Shown: positions 42,618 through 54,140 of the stretch, in pieces
How positions within the stretch are numbered: the first letter of the stretch is position 1
Layout: every line of letters begins with the position of its first letter
NCBI GenBank assembly: GCA_964019135.1
Contig: OZ025264.1
Location: 4,558,827 to 4,622,826, forward strand
DNA length: 64,000 nucleotides
Source of the DNA: Arenicola marina
Lineage: Eukaryota; Annelida; Polychaeta; Arenicolidae
Reading direction: 5' to 3'
The notes under the pieces: model-generated
What the model saw: the letters and a program-made list of their open reading frames with translations, nothing else
Told to the model about the DNA's origin: nothing
Databases searched by the model: none
Program-made: the position numbers and the translations under genes

Positions 42618-43568
42618 TATAATCATTGTAGCAGTGCTGTGGGCCAGGTGTTAATAAGCCCGAAACAGATTGTCTCAAAATAGCGTTTATTCAACACAGC
42701 CTCGGGGCTGGGGCTGGACAGGTGGCGAGCCCTAAATATACACCTGTAACGAATTAATTAGATTATAGTGACGTGACATATAACAATACAATTAATAATA
42801 GTAGTCGTTTCTCGATGGCTGATTACTAATAAAATATGAGAAACATCAGACAGCTTAAATATAACAATTCACACATTCTCACACCTGATTCAAATCATAC
42901 ATCATGCCCTATCTTAGTTAGGACATTCTGTATCTAGAAAATATTGCAGATTTGGCAGAATAATTAAAAGCGTGGCTCCGTTAACTTAAGTCAACTTTAA
43001 TACACAATCCGCACATTCTAACACTCGATTCGCATTATATATCCTATGATCTCTCAGTTATAATTGGGACATTTAGTACGTAAGACAATATTAATGATTC
43101 AAACAGATCATAAATAAAAGTATACCTGTGGCTTGATTAAGTTGCCGTCTCAGTAAACCACCAAGATTTGTATAACAGCGTCAGAGCTGTCTACTAATGC
43201 TACCTCGTTGGCAGCAAACAAAGGAATGACGAAATGAGTAATTGCGCGCCAACCGATGGGCATGCGCGATAGTATATACATGGTAAACCTACCGACAGGC
43301 GTCGCCACCGTGAATATAACATTCTCCCGCCACAGGTAACTTGGCATTACAATATAAATATAATACTTAACGTTTATGGTCAAACAGTTAACGCGTCCAC
43401 ATCATGTATTTTAACCGGTTAGATACCTCGTGTATAGAATAAACCCAATCGAACTGGTATCCCCGTTGTTGTTGCCTCTGTGTCCCCCACGCCACCGATC
43501 GAGTGATTACCTGGGAAGCAACGAGAAGTACGATAGTATTTTCTCTTGTGTACTAGAGAAATACCACA
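42618..43568 (+). repeat. Second copy of the 3' part of the 5' LTR with its insertion
   Basis: Starts in mid-LTR (TATAATCAT), carries the same 775-bp LTR-like element (42627-43401) at the same site with the same TCAT flanks, and ends with the LTR end at 43568. Its 5' boundary joins directly to interior sequence, which marks the duplication breakpoint. Confidence 0.88.
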
Positions 43569-43617
43569 GATTTGGTGTCCGTGACCACGATCGGGTTCAC
43601 CGCGTGGGTGGGACTCG

Positions 43618-45450
43618 ATGGAGGCAAGCCGGGGAAGCGGGTTGTTGGGAGCGAGCCCAGATCTGACCCTAGAGCAGCATAGTCTGCTCAGGGAGGATTA
43701 TGGGTGGTGGAAGGGGTTGGCGGGGGATCTCCTTCGTCAAAATCAGTCGCCAGCCAGGGCTGAATCAGCCCAGACGGCAGTAAAAAATCCGGGGGAAGGG
43801 AAAGTTAATGAAAAAAAAATGGCGTCCTTCTTCCCCAAAAACCAGCCGGAGCTCCCTGGTTGGTGGGTGAGCTCACTTGACACCACAGGGCGATATGATT
43901 CGTCCACAGCCGCCGGGCCAAGGGAGTCAGGTGAGGTGGGCCGAGCAGGCGTAAGGTTGGACTCAGCCCAAGGCCTGCAGGCACACCTCGCTGGCGGCTG
44001 GGCTGGCAGTGCACCTGAGTGGGGTGACGCGTCATCCAAGATGGCCGCGCCCATAGGAGGTAAACAAACTGAGAACTCAGTGCGTTTTGCCGATGTTTCT
44101 TCAGAGAAGGAACAAGTCTTTGGTCGAATTAGACCGGGATTAGATGGGGAGAGTCAGTACGGGCGGGCTAGTGGTCAAGGCAGAGGCCTATACGACCCAG
44201 AGCAGCTTGAAAGGGGAAGCAGGGGGGTGACAGGTGACGCAGGGCTGGCCTCTCCTGACAGATATGTCAGGAGATGGACGCCCAGCGACTTCGTGGTGAC
44301 TGACCACTCAACCCCTAGATACCCATCCACCCCGACAGGTACGACGCATGTCGACAGCAGATACCTGTGCGAGGATAGGCCTTATGCAGAGGCGAGAGAT
44401 AGTCCCTGAAGAGGTGATCCCTAAGGCATAAGCCAGCCCAGTTGGGCTATGCCGAGGTCAGACTATGGGAGGGATGGAGGGATGTATGTGCCCTCTCCCT
44501 ACCATCAAGTAACCTCAGGGACAGAGCCTACACCCCAGACCCCAATATCGTCAGCCGCATTGAAAAATCGGCTGTGGCGGGCAGGGCTAGAGAAGTGTCC
44601 ACGGGTCCCGACCTTTACAGGCAAGGCTGACGAGGGGGGTGTGCGGGATTTCCTACACAGGTTTGAAACGATTGGTAACCTGTGTGGGTGGACTGGTGAG
44701 CAAAGTGCCATTAACCTTGAAATGGCCTTGCAAGGTGAGGCGCATCGGTTGGTACTCATGGGCGCATCTAGCCGGGATTACGCAACCCTGCGGGCGAGTT
44801 TGCTCGACCAATATGGCCAGCCAGAGGGCACAGGTGGTGCTCTGAGGCAATTTCGAGCCAGAACTCGGAGACAGGGGGAATCGCTGCGCGCATATGCACG
44901 CGCCCTAAGTGACTTGGTCCGGCAGGTATATCCTGGGACCGATGAAACATGTCGAGTTATGAATGTCCGAGAGCAGTTCATCAATGGCTTGGCGGATGAA
45001 AGTACCAAACGAGCGTGTTACTTAGTGGGTGACGTGTCTCTGGGAAAATTAGTAGAGATTGCCGAGCGGAGCGAGGAGTACTCAAACCCTGACCCCGGTC
45101 GGAGTAAGCCACAGGTGCGTCGGGTGGAGACCGCTCCTGCTTGTGCAGTGTCAGCTGAGGACGAGGGGGCTGACCGCAGCATGGACGCATTGGTAGCTCG
45201 TGTCGTTGAAGCCCTTAAGTGCGATAACACCCAATCGGGTAAAACCGAAAGGGGGGGTCGCTCGAGAGGGAATGGTAATGGACAGGGCACTCGCAGTGGC
45301 AGGCCAGATTGGCTAGCCTCCATACAAGGTTACAATTGTGCAGAGTATGGACACATGGCTCGGGAATGCTCGCAACCTCGTAGAGCGGGTCAATCGACCC
45401 GGGGAGGTAGAGGTAGGGGTGGCAGGGGAAGATATTCCCCAAACGAATAG
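43618..45450 (+). pseudogene. gag: Gypsy gag, unit 2 (fossil)
   Basis: Second copy of the gag region, nearly identical to that in unit 1 and ending with the same zinc-knuckle and Arg/Gly tail. Broken. Confidence 0.85.
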
Positions 45451-45467
45451 GGGCTAGTGAATATCCG

Positions 45468-48400
45468 GTGGTAGCTAGCCCGCTTCACCACCCTGAGAGA
45501 GAAGGGAGACCGGGGGGCGAGGAAACTCAGCCCAAATCTGTCAAATCAGATAACGACGCAGATGGTCAGATCACACCCCGTGTTTATAGGGTGAAACCAG
45601 CGAGGGGTTGGATCATACATGCCCAGCTGCATGGTGTAGATTGCCCGTTGTTGGTGGATACTGGCGCATCTGTGTCTATCATTGACCATCAGACCTACAT
45701 GTCAATCCCGACCAGCCACCGGCCCCCATTACAAGCAGCGCAGCTGCCGCTGACCACTGCTGATGGGGAGCAGATGAAGCTGGAAGGAGAGACGTGTGTG
45801 GAGATCATGCTGGATGGCATGTGCCTGTCACAAGAGGTCGTAGTGGCAAAGTTACAGGATCGTGGGGGGATATTGGGACTGGATTTCCTTCAGGAGCATG
45901 GGTGTGAAATGTCACTGCGTGATGGCCTCCTCAGAATAGGTAAATCGACCTTTGCACTGGGGCGTGAAGGCAAGCAGGACAGAGTAGCCCGTGTTCGCCT
46001 GACGGAATCAGTAGCAGTTCTCCCCGGTACTGAGGTGGTGGTTACAGGAAGAGCGGAGAATAAGCTCCAGTATGCTCATGGGGGCAATGCCCTGTTGACT
46101 CCTGTCCGTAGTGTGGGCAATAGCACTGGTGTGGTGGTCGCCTCGGCTCTTGTGGCGCCTGGAACGAAGCACATCCCGGTCGTTTTGCTAAACGCATCGG
46201 ATGAGACTGTGTACTTACGTAAGGGCGGCACTGTTGGGATCCTTGAGGCCCTACCCAATCACACCGTGTTAGAAGTACCAGACGAGGACACGGAGGTCAG
46301 CCAGCAACAACGAAGTCACACGCAAGGACGCGTACCCCCTACCCTTAATCTCTGACACGCTGGATGCCTTGACTGGGGCTCAGTGATTTTGTACCCTCGA
46401 CCTGGCCTCTGGCTACTGGCAAGTAGAGATGGACGAGCGTGATAAGGAGAAGACCGCCTTCATCACCCGTCAAGGTCTCTTCCAGTGGAAGGTGATGAGC
46501 TTCGGGCTGTGCAACGCGCCGGCCACTTTTGAGAGGCTGATGGAGCTAGTTCTCCGTGGTCTCTGCTGGCGTAGTTGCCTGGTGTATCTCGATGACGTCA
46601 TCGTCTTCGGGAAGACCTTTGAGGAGACGTTGAGCCGTCTCACCATCGTGTGGGACAGATTCAGAGAGGCAGGCCTGAGGATGAAAGCCTCGAAATGTCG
46701 ACTCTTCCAGACCGAGGTGCTGTACCTAGGTCACGTGGTTTCGCGTCACGGCATCTCGACGGACCCTGCGAAGGTGTCGGCGGTGCGTGATTGGCCAACA
46801 CCCGCGACCGTCAAAGAGGTGCGGAGTTTTCTGGGACTGGCCTCATACTACCGGCGATTCATACCTGGGTTTGCTCAGGTCGCTGGCCCTATGACGGCAA
46901 TGACCCGGAAGAACGTGCCCTTTGTCTGGGATGACGACAAAGAGAGGGCCTTTAGAGCCCTTCAGACAGCCCTCTGTGAAGCTCCGATCCTCGGGTATCC
47001 CACGAGAGAAGACCGGTTCGTGCTGTACAGCGATGCGAGCGGCGATGCCATGGGCTGTGTGCTGGCTCAGCAGCAGGAGGGTGGTGAAAAGGTCATCGCG
47101 TATGCGTCCAAGACCTTCAGTCGCACTCAGCGGCGCTACTGCACCACTCACCGAGAGCTGCTGGCCGTGGTGACGTTTGTGAAGCAATTCCGTCACTACC
47201 TGTGGGGTCGACCGTTCCCCGTTGTGACAGACCATGCGTCACTCACATGGCTCTTGAACTTCCGGGAGGCGGAAAACATGGTTGCTCGTTGGTTGGCTAC
47301 GTTGGGCACTTACGATTTCAAAGTGATCCACAGGCCCGGCTCGAAGATCGGCCATGCCGATGCCCTCTCCCGGAAGGTGACGCGTCCCTGCAAGCGCATG
47401 GAGTGTGAAGACTGCCTGCCGCTCAGGGAGCGCGTGGAGAGGAAGGAAGACGAGAAGGCCCCAGGGCTAGTCCAGGGGTCGCAGGCTGTCCTCACTGGAT
47501 CAGTGGAAGGACAGTCTGACGAGGTGAAGGCGATAGCCTTAACAGCCTTAACAGCTCCGGTACTGGTCGGTGACCCTGTTGTCGCTGGTGATACTGACGG
47601 TAAGCAGACGGAAGGGAAGGTGGCTACCGCCATGGTGCGTGAGCTGCGATGGGTCCCGGATGTGGCATTGACGGATATCCGTCGCTGGCAGAGCGAGGAT
47701 GAGAGCATAGAGTGTATGCTCAGCCACTTAAAGACTCGGGTCCATAAACCCCCGTTTGCCAAGGTCAGGAGCCAGAGTGGGGTGACGAAGTGCCTCTGGC
47801 AGCAGTGGGACAACCTGGTCATGGAGGATGACATCCTGTACCGGAAGAAGAAAGCCAGCTGTGACACTGGGGTGGTGCAACAGTTGGTAGTGCCGCCGCC
47901 ACTGCGCAAACGATTGTTTGATGCAGTGCATCGTGACCGACTGGGAGGTCACATGGGTCACTCCAAGTCCTTGGCGTCCCTGAAGCGGAGCTACTATTGG
48001 CCAAGAATGTCTGCTGATGTAAGTCGGTGGCTGACGTTGTGCAGGGATTGCGGGCAGAGGAAGCCTGCGTCCGCTCCACATCGAGCCCCGCTAACGCAGA
48101 TGCCAGTGGGAGAACCGTGGGAGCGTATAGCCATGGATCTGGTTGGCCCGATGCCGGAGTCTGGGGGTGGCCGGAAGTACGTGCTGGTGGTGGAGGACTA
48201 CTTCACCAAGTAGGTGGAGGGCTTCGCGATAGAGAACAAGGAAGCTCAGACTGTGGCGGACAAACTGGTGACCGAAGTGTTCTGCCGGTTTGGCTGCCCG
48301 AGGCAGTTGCACTCGGATAGGGGGAGAAAGTTTGACAACCAACTCCTGCAGGAGGTGTGTCGGCTGATGCGGATTGAGATAACACTCACAACCCCGTATC

Positions 48401-49239
48401 GGCCTCAGTCGGACGGCTTGGTTGAAAATTTCAACAGAGTCCTCCAAGACATGATCTTCACGTATGCACGATTGCATCCGCAGGATTGGGAAGATCACCT
48501 CCCGTACGCCTTGTGTGCCTATCGGTCGTCCGAGCATCGGAGCACGAAGGTCTCCCCTTACCGACTGCTATTCGGTCGTGAGATAACCCTCCCACTCGAC
48601 CTCCAGGTTGAAGGTCCCCCACGCGAGCGCGCTCCCGCATGCGTGACCGCCTACGGAGAGTGGTTGCGTGATGCGATGGAGATTGGCCACCGCATTGCCC
48701 GTCGGGAGAGCTGCAAGGCAGCGGTCCGGCAGAAGACCGGCTACGACATGAGGGCAACCCCAGTGAACTTCCCGGTAGGAAGTTGGGTGTGGCGCTACTG
48801 TACAGCCACAGCCAGAATCAAGGGGGGGATCCGCTGGGCAGGCCCATTCCTAGTGGTGAGGAGACCATCGGCCGTCAATGTGTCCATCCAGCGCTCCGCT
48901 GTCGACAGGACCATTGTGGAGCACGTGGACCACCTGAAGGAGTATGTGGAGGACCCGGACGATCCTTTGGTTAGTTGGTTGACACCACCTGCGATGCAGG
49001 AGCCGGCTGCGCAGGAGGGCGAGGCCACTGAGACCCCCGCAGCCGCCGAGGCACCAGGGTTGCCCCCGGACGGTAGTGACGAGGAGGGGGTAGACGAGAG
49101 ACCTGACCAAACGTCCCACCAGTCAGATGCTTCCAACGTACCGGAAGTACTGGTGGGGACGCCCAACACGGAAGAGAGCGCCCCAAGTCCACGCCGTGGC
49201 CAGCGAGTAAGGCGGCCACCAGTGAGGCTGGATTGGTAA
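45468..49239 (+). pseudogene. pol: Gypsy pol, unit 2 (fossil)
   Basis: Second copy of the pol region with protease, part of reverse transcriptase, RNase H, integrase and the same C-terminal tail. Broken in a few places; otherwise almost identical to unit 1. Confidence 0.88.
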
Positions 49240-50704
49240 GTGACCCAGTTGACACAGCGACATGGCAGAAGCCATCGAGCGGCCATGGAAGGAGTCAGCG
49301 CTGCTGTGGGAAAGGTGTGAGGTTGGTAGGCCCAGCCGGCCGATTGGCCGGAGTCGCCACTCTGGCTGGTCGTGCTGGGGAGACTGTAGGATGGACCTGA
49401 TGCCCTACAGTAAGCTGGTCCGAGGTGGCAGTGAACTAGGCAGAGGTGTCTCAGAAGCAACGGGTGATACATCGTCCGTGCAGATCCCTGTTCCGCAGCC
49501 GGACGCAGGGTGGTGTCACTCCCCGCTTGTGAGGAAGAGAGCTCATCACGCTGTAGCTGGACGGCCTCAGCTCTCCTGGCGAGGAGGGTTGTTGCCCCCA
49601 GCACGGTAGTATGATGAGTAGTAGCCGTCTGCTGATGTTCATTGCCACGCCAGCCCGTTAATCACACAAGTACCAGCAGTCAGCTCAGAGGAGGGCTCTG
49701 GGCCGTAGGCTCGATCGGGGCCGTAGCGTGTGTCCTGGGTGCAATGGCGTAAAAAGTTTTGTGGACAATATCAGGGTGGTCTAAGTAGTGAAGGTGTCTC
49801 TATTTGCTGTCCGATGGACAACGCAAACAGGCCAATATGATGGTATCTGAAGTCCCGCAGCCCCGTCGCGAATGCTCGCGGCGGCGGTATCGGGCGTCTC
49901 TCTTTCCTCGTTGCAGGTCAAGCCGCCGGGCCGCCGAAAGACGTCGCGGTAGCGTGGGCCGCGGCGGGAGGTGCAGGCGACCTACCCGGAGCCTTCTCGC
50001 GATAGCAGGGAGTCAGAGACGGGGCGGTCGTCCCGGAGCCTCCTGCTACCCCACTCGCTGCCGCCAGACTTCGAGCGGCCGAGAAGCGAGCGGCGCCGAT
50101 GGCGTCAGAGAGCTCCTGGACATCGTCAGAGAGACAGGGCCGCTGGAACCCATCCAGTTGGCGTACCGGGCGATGGGGGTCCACCGCGATGGTGTACCCC
50201 CCTTCCCGGTGCCGCGTTGGACCATAGACGGCGGATTGCTGAACAATGACGCGTTCGACCGGCTGAAGACGGACTACTCGATGATGCGCCGCCTCTGGGA
50301 CTGTGTCGTCGGCATGCGGCGTACCCACTCATAGTCGGGACGCCGGCCCGGGAGGTGCCACCCCTGGACTGGCCGCCCGGGTGCTCGCGATGTCGCTCAG
50401 GACAATACGACGTCGCGGGCCGCCCTCACATCACTGCCGGTCGATCTGCAGCCGACAACCCAAGATCGTCGGCCGGCACAGCGTCCTGGCAGCCTGTCAG
50501 GATGCTGGGCTGGGTTTGGCCGCCACACCCCGTGGTGGCTGCCCAGTCGCCGGCCGGCGCGAGCCGCCGGCAACATCCGCCCCGAGGGCCGTCCATGACA
50601 GTGACATTTGTAGATACGTTTTAGAACATTCCTTTAGTCCCATTCCACTAATTTAAGGGTAAATTAGTCTGTAGTAGAGTAGCGGCGTTCGGGGACGAAC
50701 GTCT
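49240..50704 (+). other. 3' untranslated interior, unit 2
   Basis: As in unit 1 but complete. No env recognised; short open frames in GC-rich sequence do not resemble a known protein. Confidence 0.55.
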
Positions 50705-50719
50705 TGAAGGGAGGGAGAA
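50705..50719 (+). other. Polypurine tract of Gypsy fossil
   Basis: GAAGGGAGGGAGAA directly before the 3' LTR, the expected plus-strand primer position. Confidence 0.8.
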
Positions 50720-51288
50720 TGTAGTATTTTGGGAATTTAGACAGTCATAACGCCCAGTTCAGAACGCCTCGGTTCCCCCGTTGGGGTGTCGGCAGTTCCT
50801 GGAACAGCCGACGGCCCTTATCGGGAGGAACAGCCTGGCGTCCCCTCGGGCGATGCCCGGGGGGACAAAGGCTTCGGGATCTGGCTGGCCTAAGGCCGGC
50901 AGATCCAGGGAGGCAGCCGGACACGCCGGACGCATAGGACGCGTGATCCGTGGATCGGATTAGGACTCAGAACAGCCAGAAAGTAAGTGTAGACTTCACC
51001 AGTGTTCAACAACTGGTGAAGTCGAGCCACGGGGTCTGGGAATACCCAGGCCCTATACTATCTGGTTTTAACCTGTTCCTGCAGTTAATCAGCTGTATTT
51101 TGACTGGTCTATATGTATAATCATGTATTGTAACCGGTTAGAGACCTCGTGTATAGAATAAACCCAATCGAACCGGTATCCCCGTTGTTGTTGCCTCTGT
51201 GTTGCCACACGCCACCGATCGAGTGATTACCTGGGAAGCAACGAGAAGTACGATAGTATTTTCTCTTGTGTACTAGAGAAATACCACA
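50720..51288 (+). repeat. 3' LTR of Gypsy fossil, uninterrupted
   Basis: 569 bp, TGTAGTATTTTGGG to AATACCACA, followed by the CAGG target duplication. Contains a poly(A) signal in GTATAGAATAAACCC. Used here as the reference for the split 5' LTR. Confidence 0.92.
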
Positions 51289-51292
51289 CAGG

Positions 51293-52502
51293 TATGTTCA
51301 TATAGTTCAGCCCTACTAAGTACCGTAACAATCGCAGCTCTAACTTGCTCTAACTCGTCATCGTGACGTCCAATGATGTCACTGACGCTTACCAAAATAA
51401 ACAATTTGGCTTCTTATTTTCTCAATTTACCTGCGTATTTAACTCTAGTAATCGTAGCTAGTGCCTATGTAGTTGAGAATTAATAGATTCCGCAATTATG
51501 TCGGTTGTAACCTCCTCTGATGCTCATTTTTACTTCTGCATTGTTGCAATGCGCTGCCGTGTTTCTTACCCCTGCACATGTATATCTAAAGTGTGCCCAT
51601 TATAACAAGTGTGTCCAAGAAACAATGTTACTTTTGAATCCCTAGTGTGATTGTCTCAGTATGCCCAAAACTGCGAAGAAATGCATGTCACATGTTACTT
51701 TTGAATCCCTAGTGTGATTGTCTCAGTATGCCCAAAACTGCGAAGAAATGCATGTCACATGTATAAGTGTTCTCGCATATAGATATTCTAGATAGTTCTG
51801 TTCATAACTACATATATTTTAATGGGGTATGTGTATCACTGAATAAATATATAAATAGACCACGATGACATAATTTTGTATGGCCTTCTTTAGGCGCCAT
51901 CTAAATCTTTCCCTGTAACATGGCGGAACGGAGGGCCATGAGTTGTCGATCTCGGACTACCGCGTGAAAGCAGGGGGTGGTACCAAAAATTTCTGGATTC
52001 CACAAACAGTTAGTGTTATTATTGCTAGGATTATGGGATTATCACTGGCGCCAACAATAGGGGGCGAGATGCATTGAAGGGAGGGGGGGGGGGATGGGCC
52101 GGGTTGGTCTTAAGGTGGGGTTCCACTGTAGTTTAATTAGCTTCAGCGAATTTGCAGTTGCCTCTGGATGAGTGATCCGGGTTTATAATAATTGTTCTTC
52201 TATTAGATGTGAAATAATGTAATATTGCATTGATAAGTCCGACTGATTATTGTGGATGAATATGATGATGATTATTGTATCCACCAAGCTTCACTTTCTC
52301 CTTTCGACGCTATAATAAACAAAACAAAGCATTAATTCAAATGTGTTCTGACGCCTTTTCTGCCAATGCCCAGTCATGCGATGGCATATATTATGCTGGA
52401 ATGCAGTGACAATTTCTGGCTGGGGAATGGGTATGTGAAGTAGACGGATCTGCGCCCTCAACCTCCAGCTGAGGTACGAAATGATTTGGAACAACAGGAG
52501 CT
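51293..52502. repeat. Unique DNA with 67-bp tandem duplication and MITE end
   Basis: 51625-51758 is a 67-bp unit in two near-identical copies (marker GTTACTTTTGAATCCCTAG). The surrounding 51530-51770 is related to 55125-55290. 51921-52000 matches one end of the GGCCATGGAGTA MITE family. No gene recognised. Confidence 0.6.
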
Positions 52503-52786
52503 AGGGGTCTCGAAGGGGTAAATCTTTAAGATGGCGACACGCGACACAGGTATATTTGAAAAATCGACATTGGACATTCACCCCCAAATTCCGACGCTGA
52601 GGATGTGAACAAGCGTCATCGGCGACACGGATATTGGCATTTTTGAAAAAAAGCGACCCGGAACGTCGCGAAAAATCAAGATACGACACTGATAATTTTG
52701 AGAAGTGGGGTCGAGTGACAATTTTTCAAATATGCTTGTGTCGCGTGCTGCCATTTTAAAGATTTACCCCTTCGAGGCCCTCTCTC
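52503..52786. mobile_element. Inverted-repeat element (MITE), about 284 bp
   Basis: Arms of about 60 bp (CTCGAAGGGGTAAATCTTTA at left) pair with the right end with a few mismatches; the centre contains further CGACAC words. Non-coding. Confidence 0.65.
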
Positions 52787-54012
52787 GTGCCTCAGAAATA
52801 CAGTTTCAACCACCCCGATTATTGCTCAGAAAAACCCTGCGTGGCGTTGGTTAATGAGACAGACCAATCAGGAGGCGATACTCAAATTATTATGCGCGGA
52901 TGGAAACTCTTCACAGTGGAGGTACTCTTATTTAAGGGAAACGTGTGAAACGAGAAATCAGGGCCGCGAGTCAGTAGACCATGATCTTAGTGTTTCATGG
53001 AAAAATAGCATCCAAACATGTTGATATACCTCTTGCAACGATTGTCTCCGCAAAAAGACCATGATTGGTCAATCGCGGACAAACCTCCAAAAAGGGCTGC
53101 CGCCTGGTTAAGCGGCGAAATCGTGGCTGACCGGGTCGCTTTTAAATTTTTATTGTTCACTACAGATGTAGTGATTGAAGGCTAGACGTCCGTTAGGTTG
53201 AAGTTTTATTCCGCAATGCCAATGCCGGCACAAACAAATCAATTCTACCGCGCGGCATGACTAAATAATGCCTTGAGACTGACGAAAGGGAGGCCAGGTC
53301 GGTTGGTCACGGAGTCTTGCACGTTTACATTATGACATCTGTGGCCACTGATAAGACGGAAAATTCTGTAATTTAGACGATAGACACTTGGGTATTATAT
53401 GAATCGGTAAAGCAGGGTTAATGGCCAGGCTGGCGGTTTCCTTTAATTCAAAGAAACCCTCGAACCCGAAAGGTATCTCTTCAACCAAAATGTTAGCAAA
53501 TGCAGAAGAGCGTTGGTCACCTTTAGATGTTCCGCCCATGTCCTAGCAATCAAAAATGGAAGCATATATAAGGCCGGTACACATTTAACATTAAGAATCT
53601 GCCATAGGCCTCAGCAGTGTATGCGAACAAGACCAGATCGATAGATGTTATTATGCATCCTCATCCAAGGGATCGTTTCACAAAGAGTTACGGACTCTTT
53701 TTCATGCTAATTTAACAACAGATCGTACCTTTACGTAATTTTACGAACGGAAATAACAGTTATACTGCGATTATTGGGATGCAGTCAGCTTCGTGCAATT
53801 TATTTTCTGCCAATATGATTGAAAATCAAGGTTGTCATCAGTATGATAAATTCAGCATTTTTCATTTCTCTTCGGACCGGCAATTCATTTGTCTAATTTT
53901 ACGAGCAAAATTTACGAAATGACCCTTTAGGTATAGCTAGCTAGTCTTGAAATTTTATTAATTGTCAGATCTAAGCTTTGATACCAGAATTAAGCTGGCA
54001 GTTTTCATGCAG
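52787..54012. other. Unannotated DNA
   Basis: No gene or array recognised. 53667-53928 may be a small transposon with weak AGGGATCGTTTC-type ends. Confidence 0.35.

Positions 54013-54060
<48 letters not shown>
54013..54060. repeat. (TA)n microsatellite
   Basis: About 22 uninterrupted TA dinucleotides with a short second run to 54074. Confidence 0.95.
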
Positions 54061-54061
<1 letters not shown>

Positions 54062-54094
54062 CATATATATATATAGCCTATAGTGCAGTCAATT

Positions 54095-54140
54095 ATTCAG
54101 GAAAACCTAGCTGCTTATGAGCAGCTAGGTTTTCCTGAAT
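54095..54140. repeat. Perfect 21-bp hairpin
   Basis: ATTCAGGAAAACCTAGCTGC plus T pairs without mismatch with its downstream complement across the 4-base loop TATG. AGTCA/TGACT extends the stem after a 3-base bulge. It begins about 20 bp after a TA-rich tract. Confidence 0.8.

Larger units (their letters stand above)
28573..51288 (+). mobile_element. Ty3/Gypsy provirus fossil with tandemly duplicated interior
   Basis: A single integration flanked by CAGG (28569-28572 and 51289-51292). The LTR is about 570 bp (TGTAGTATTTTGGG ... AATACCACA). Order: 5' LTR split by two inserted elements, primer site, gag-pol unit 1, a truncated LTR segment carrying the second inserted element again, gag-pol unit 2, polypurine tract, intact 3' LTR. 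By eye the 5' and 3' LTR sequences differ by about 3 percent, and the two interior units by less. The element is broken: unit 1 looks almost whole, unit 2 has about four breaks. Domain order protease-RT-RNase H-integrase is that of Metaviridae (Gypsy). Confidence 0.93.

Noticed and set aside
49804-50334. Possible third open frame or env after pol
   Set aside because: Arg/Ser-rich low-complexity translation, differs between the two units in length, no signal peptide or membrane segment.
53667-53928. Small transposon with AGGGATCGTTTC-type ends
   Set aside because: Inverted similarity is weak and no target duplication is visible.
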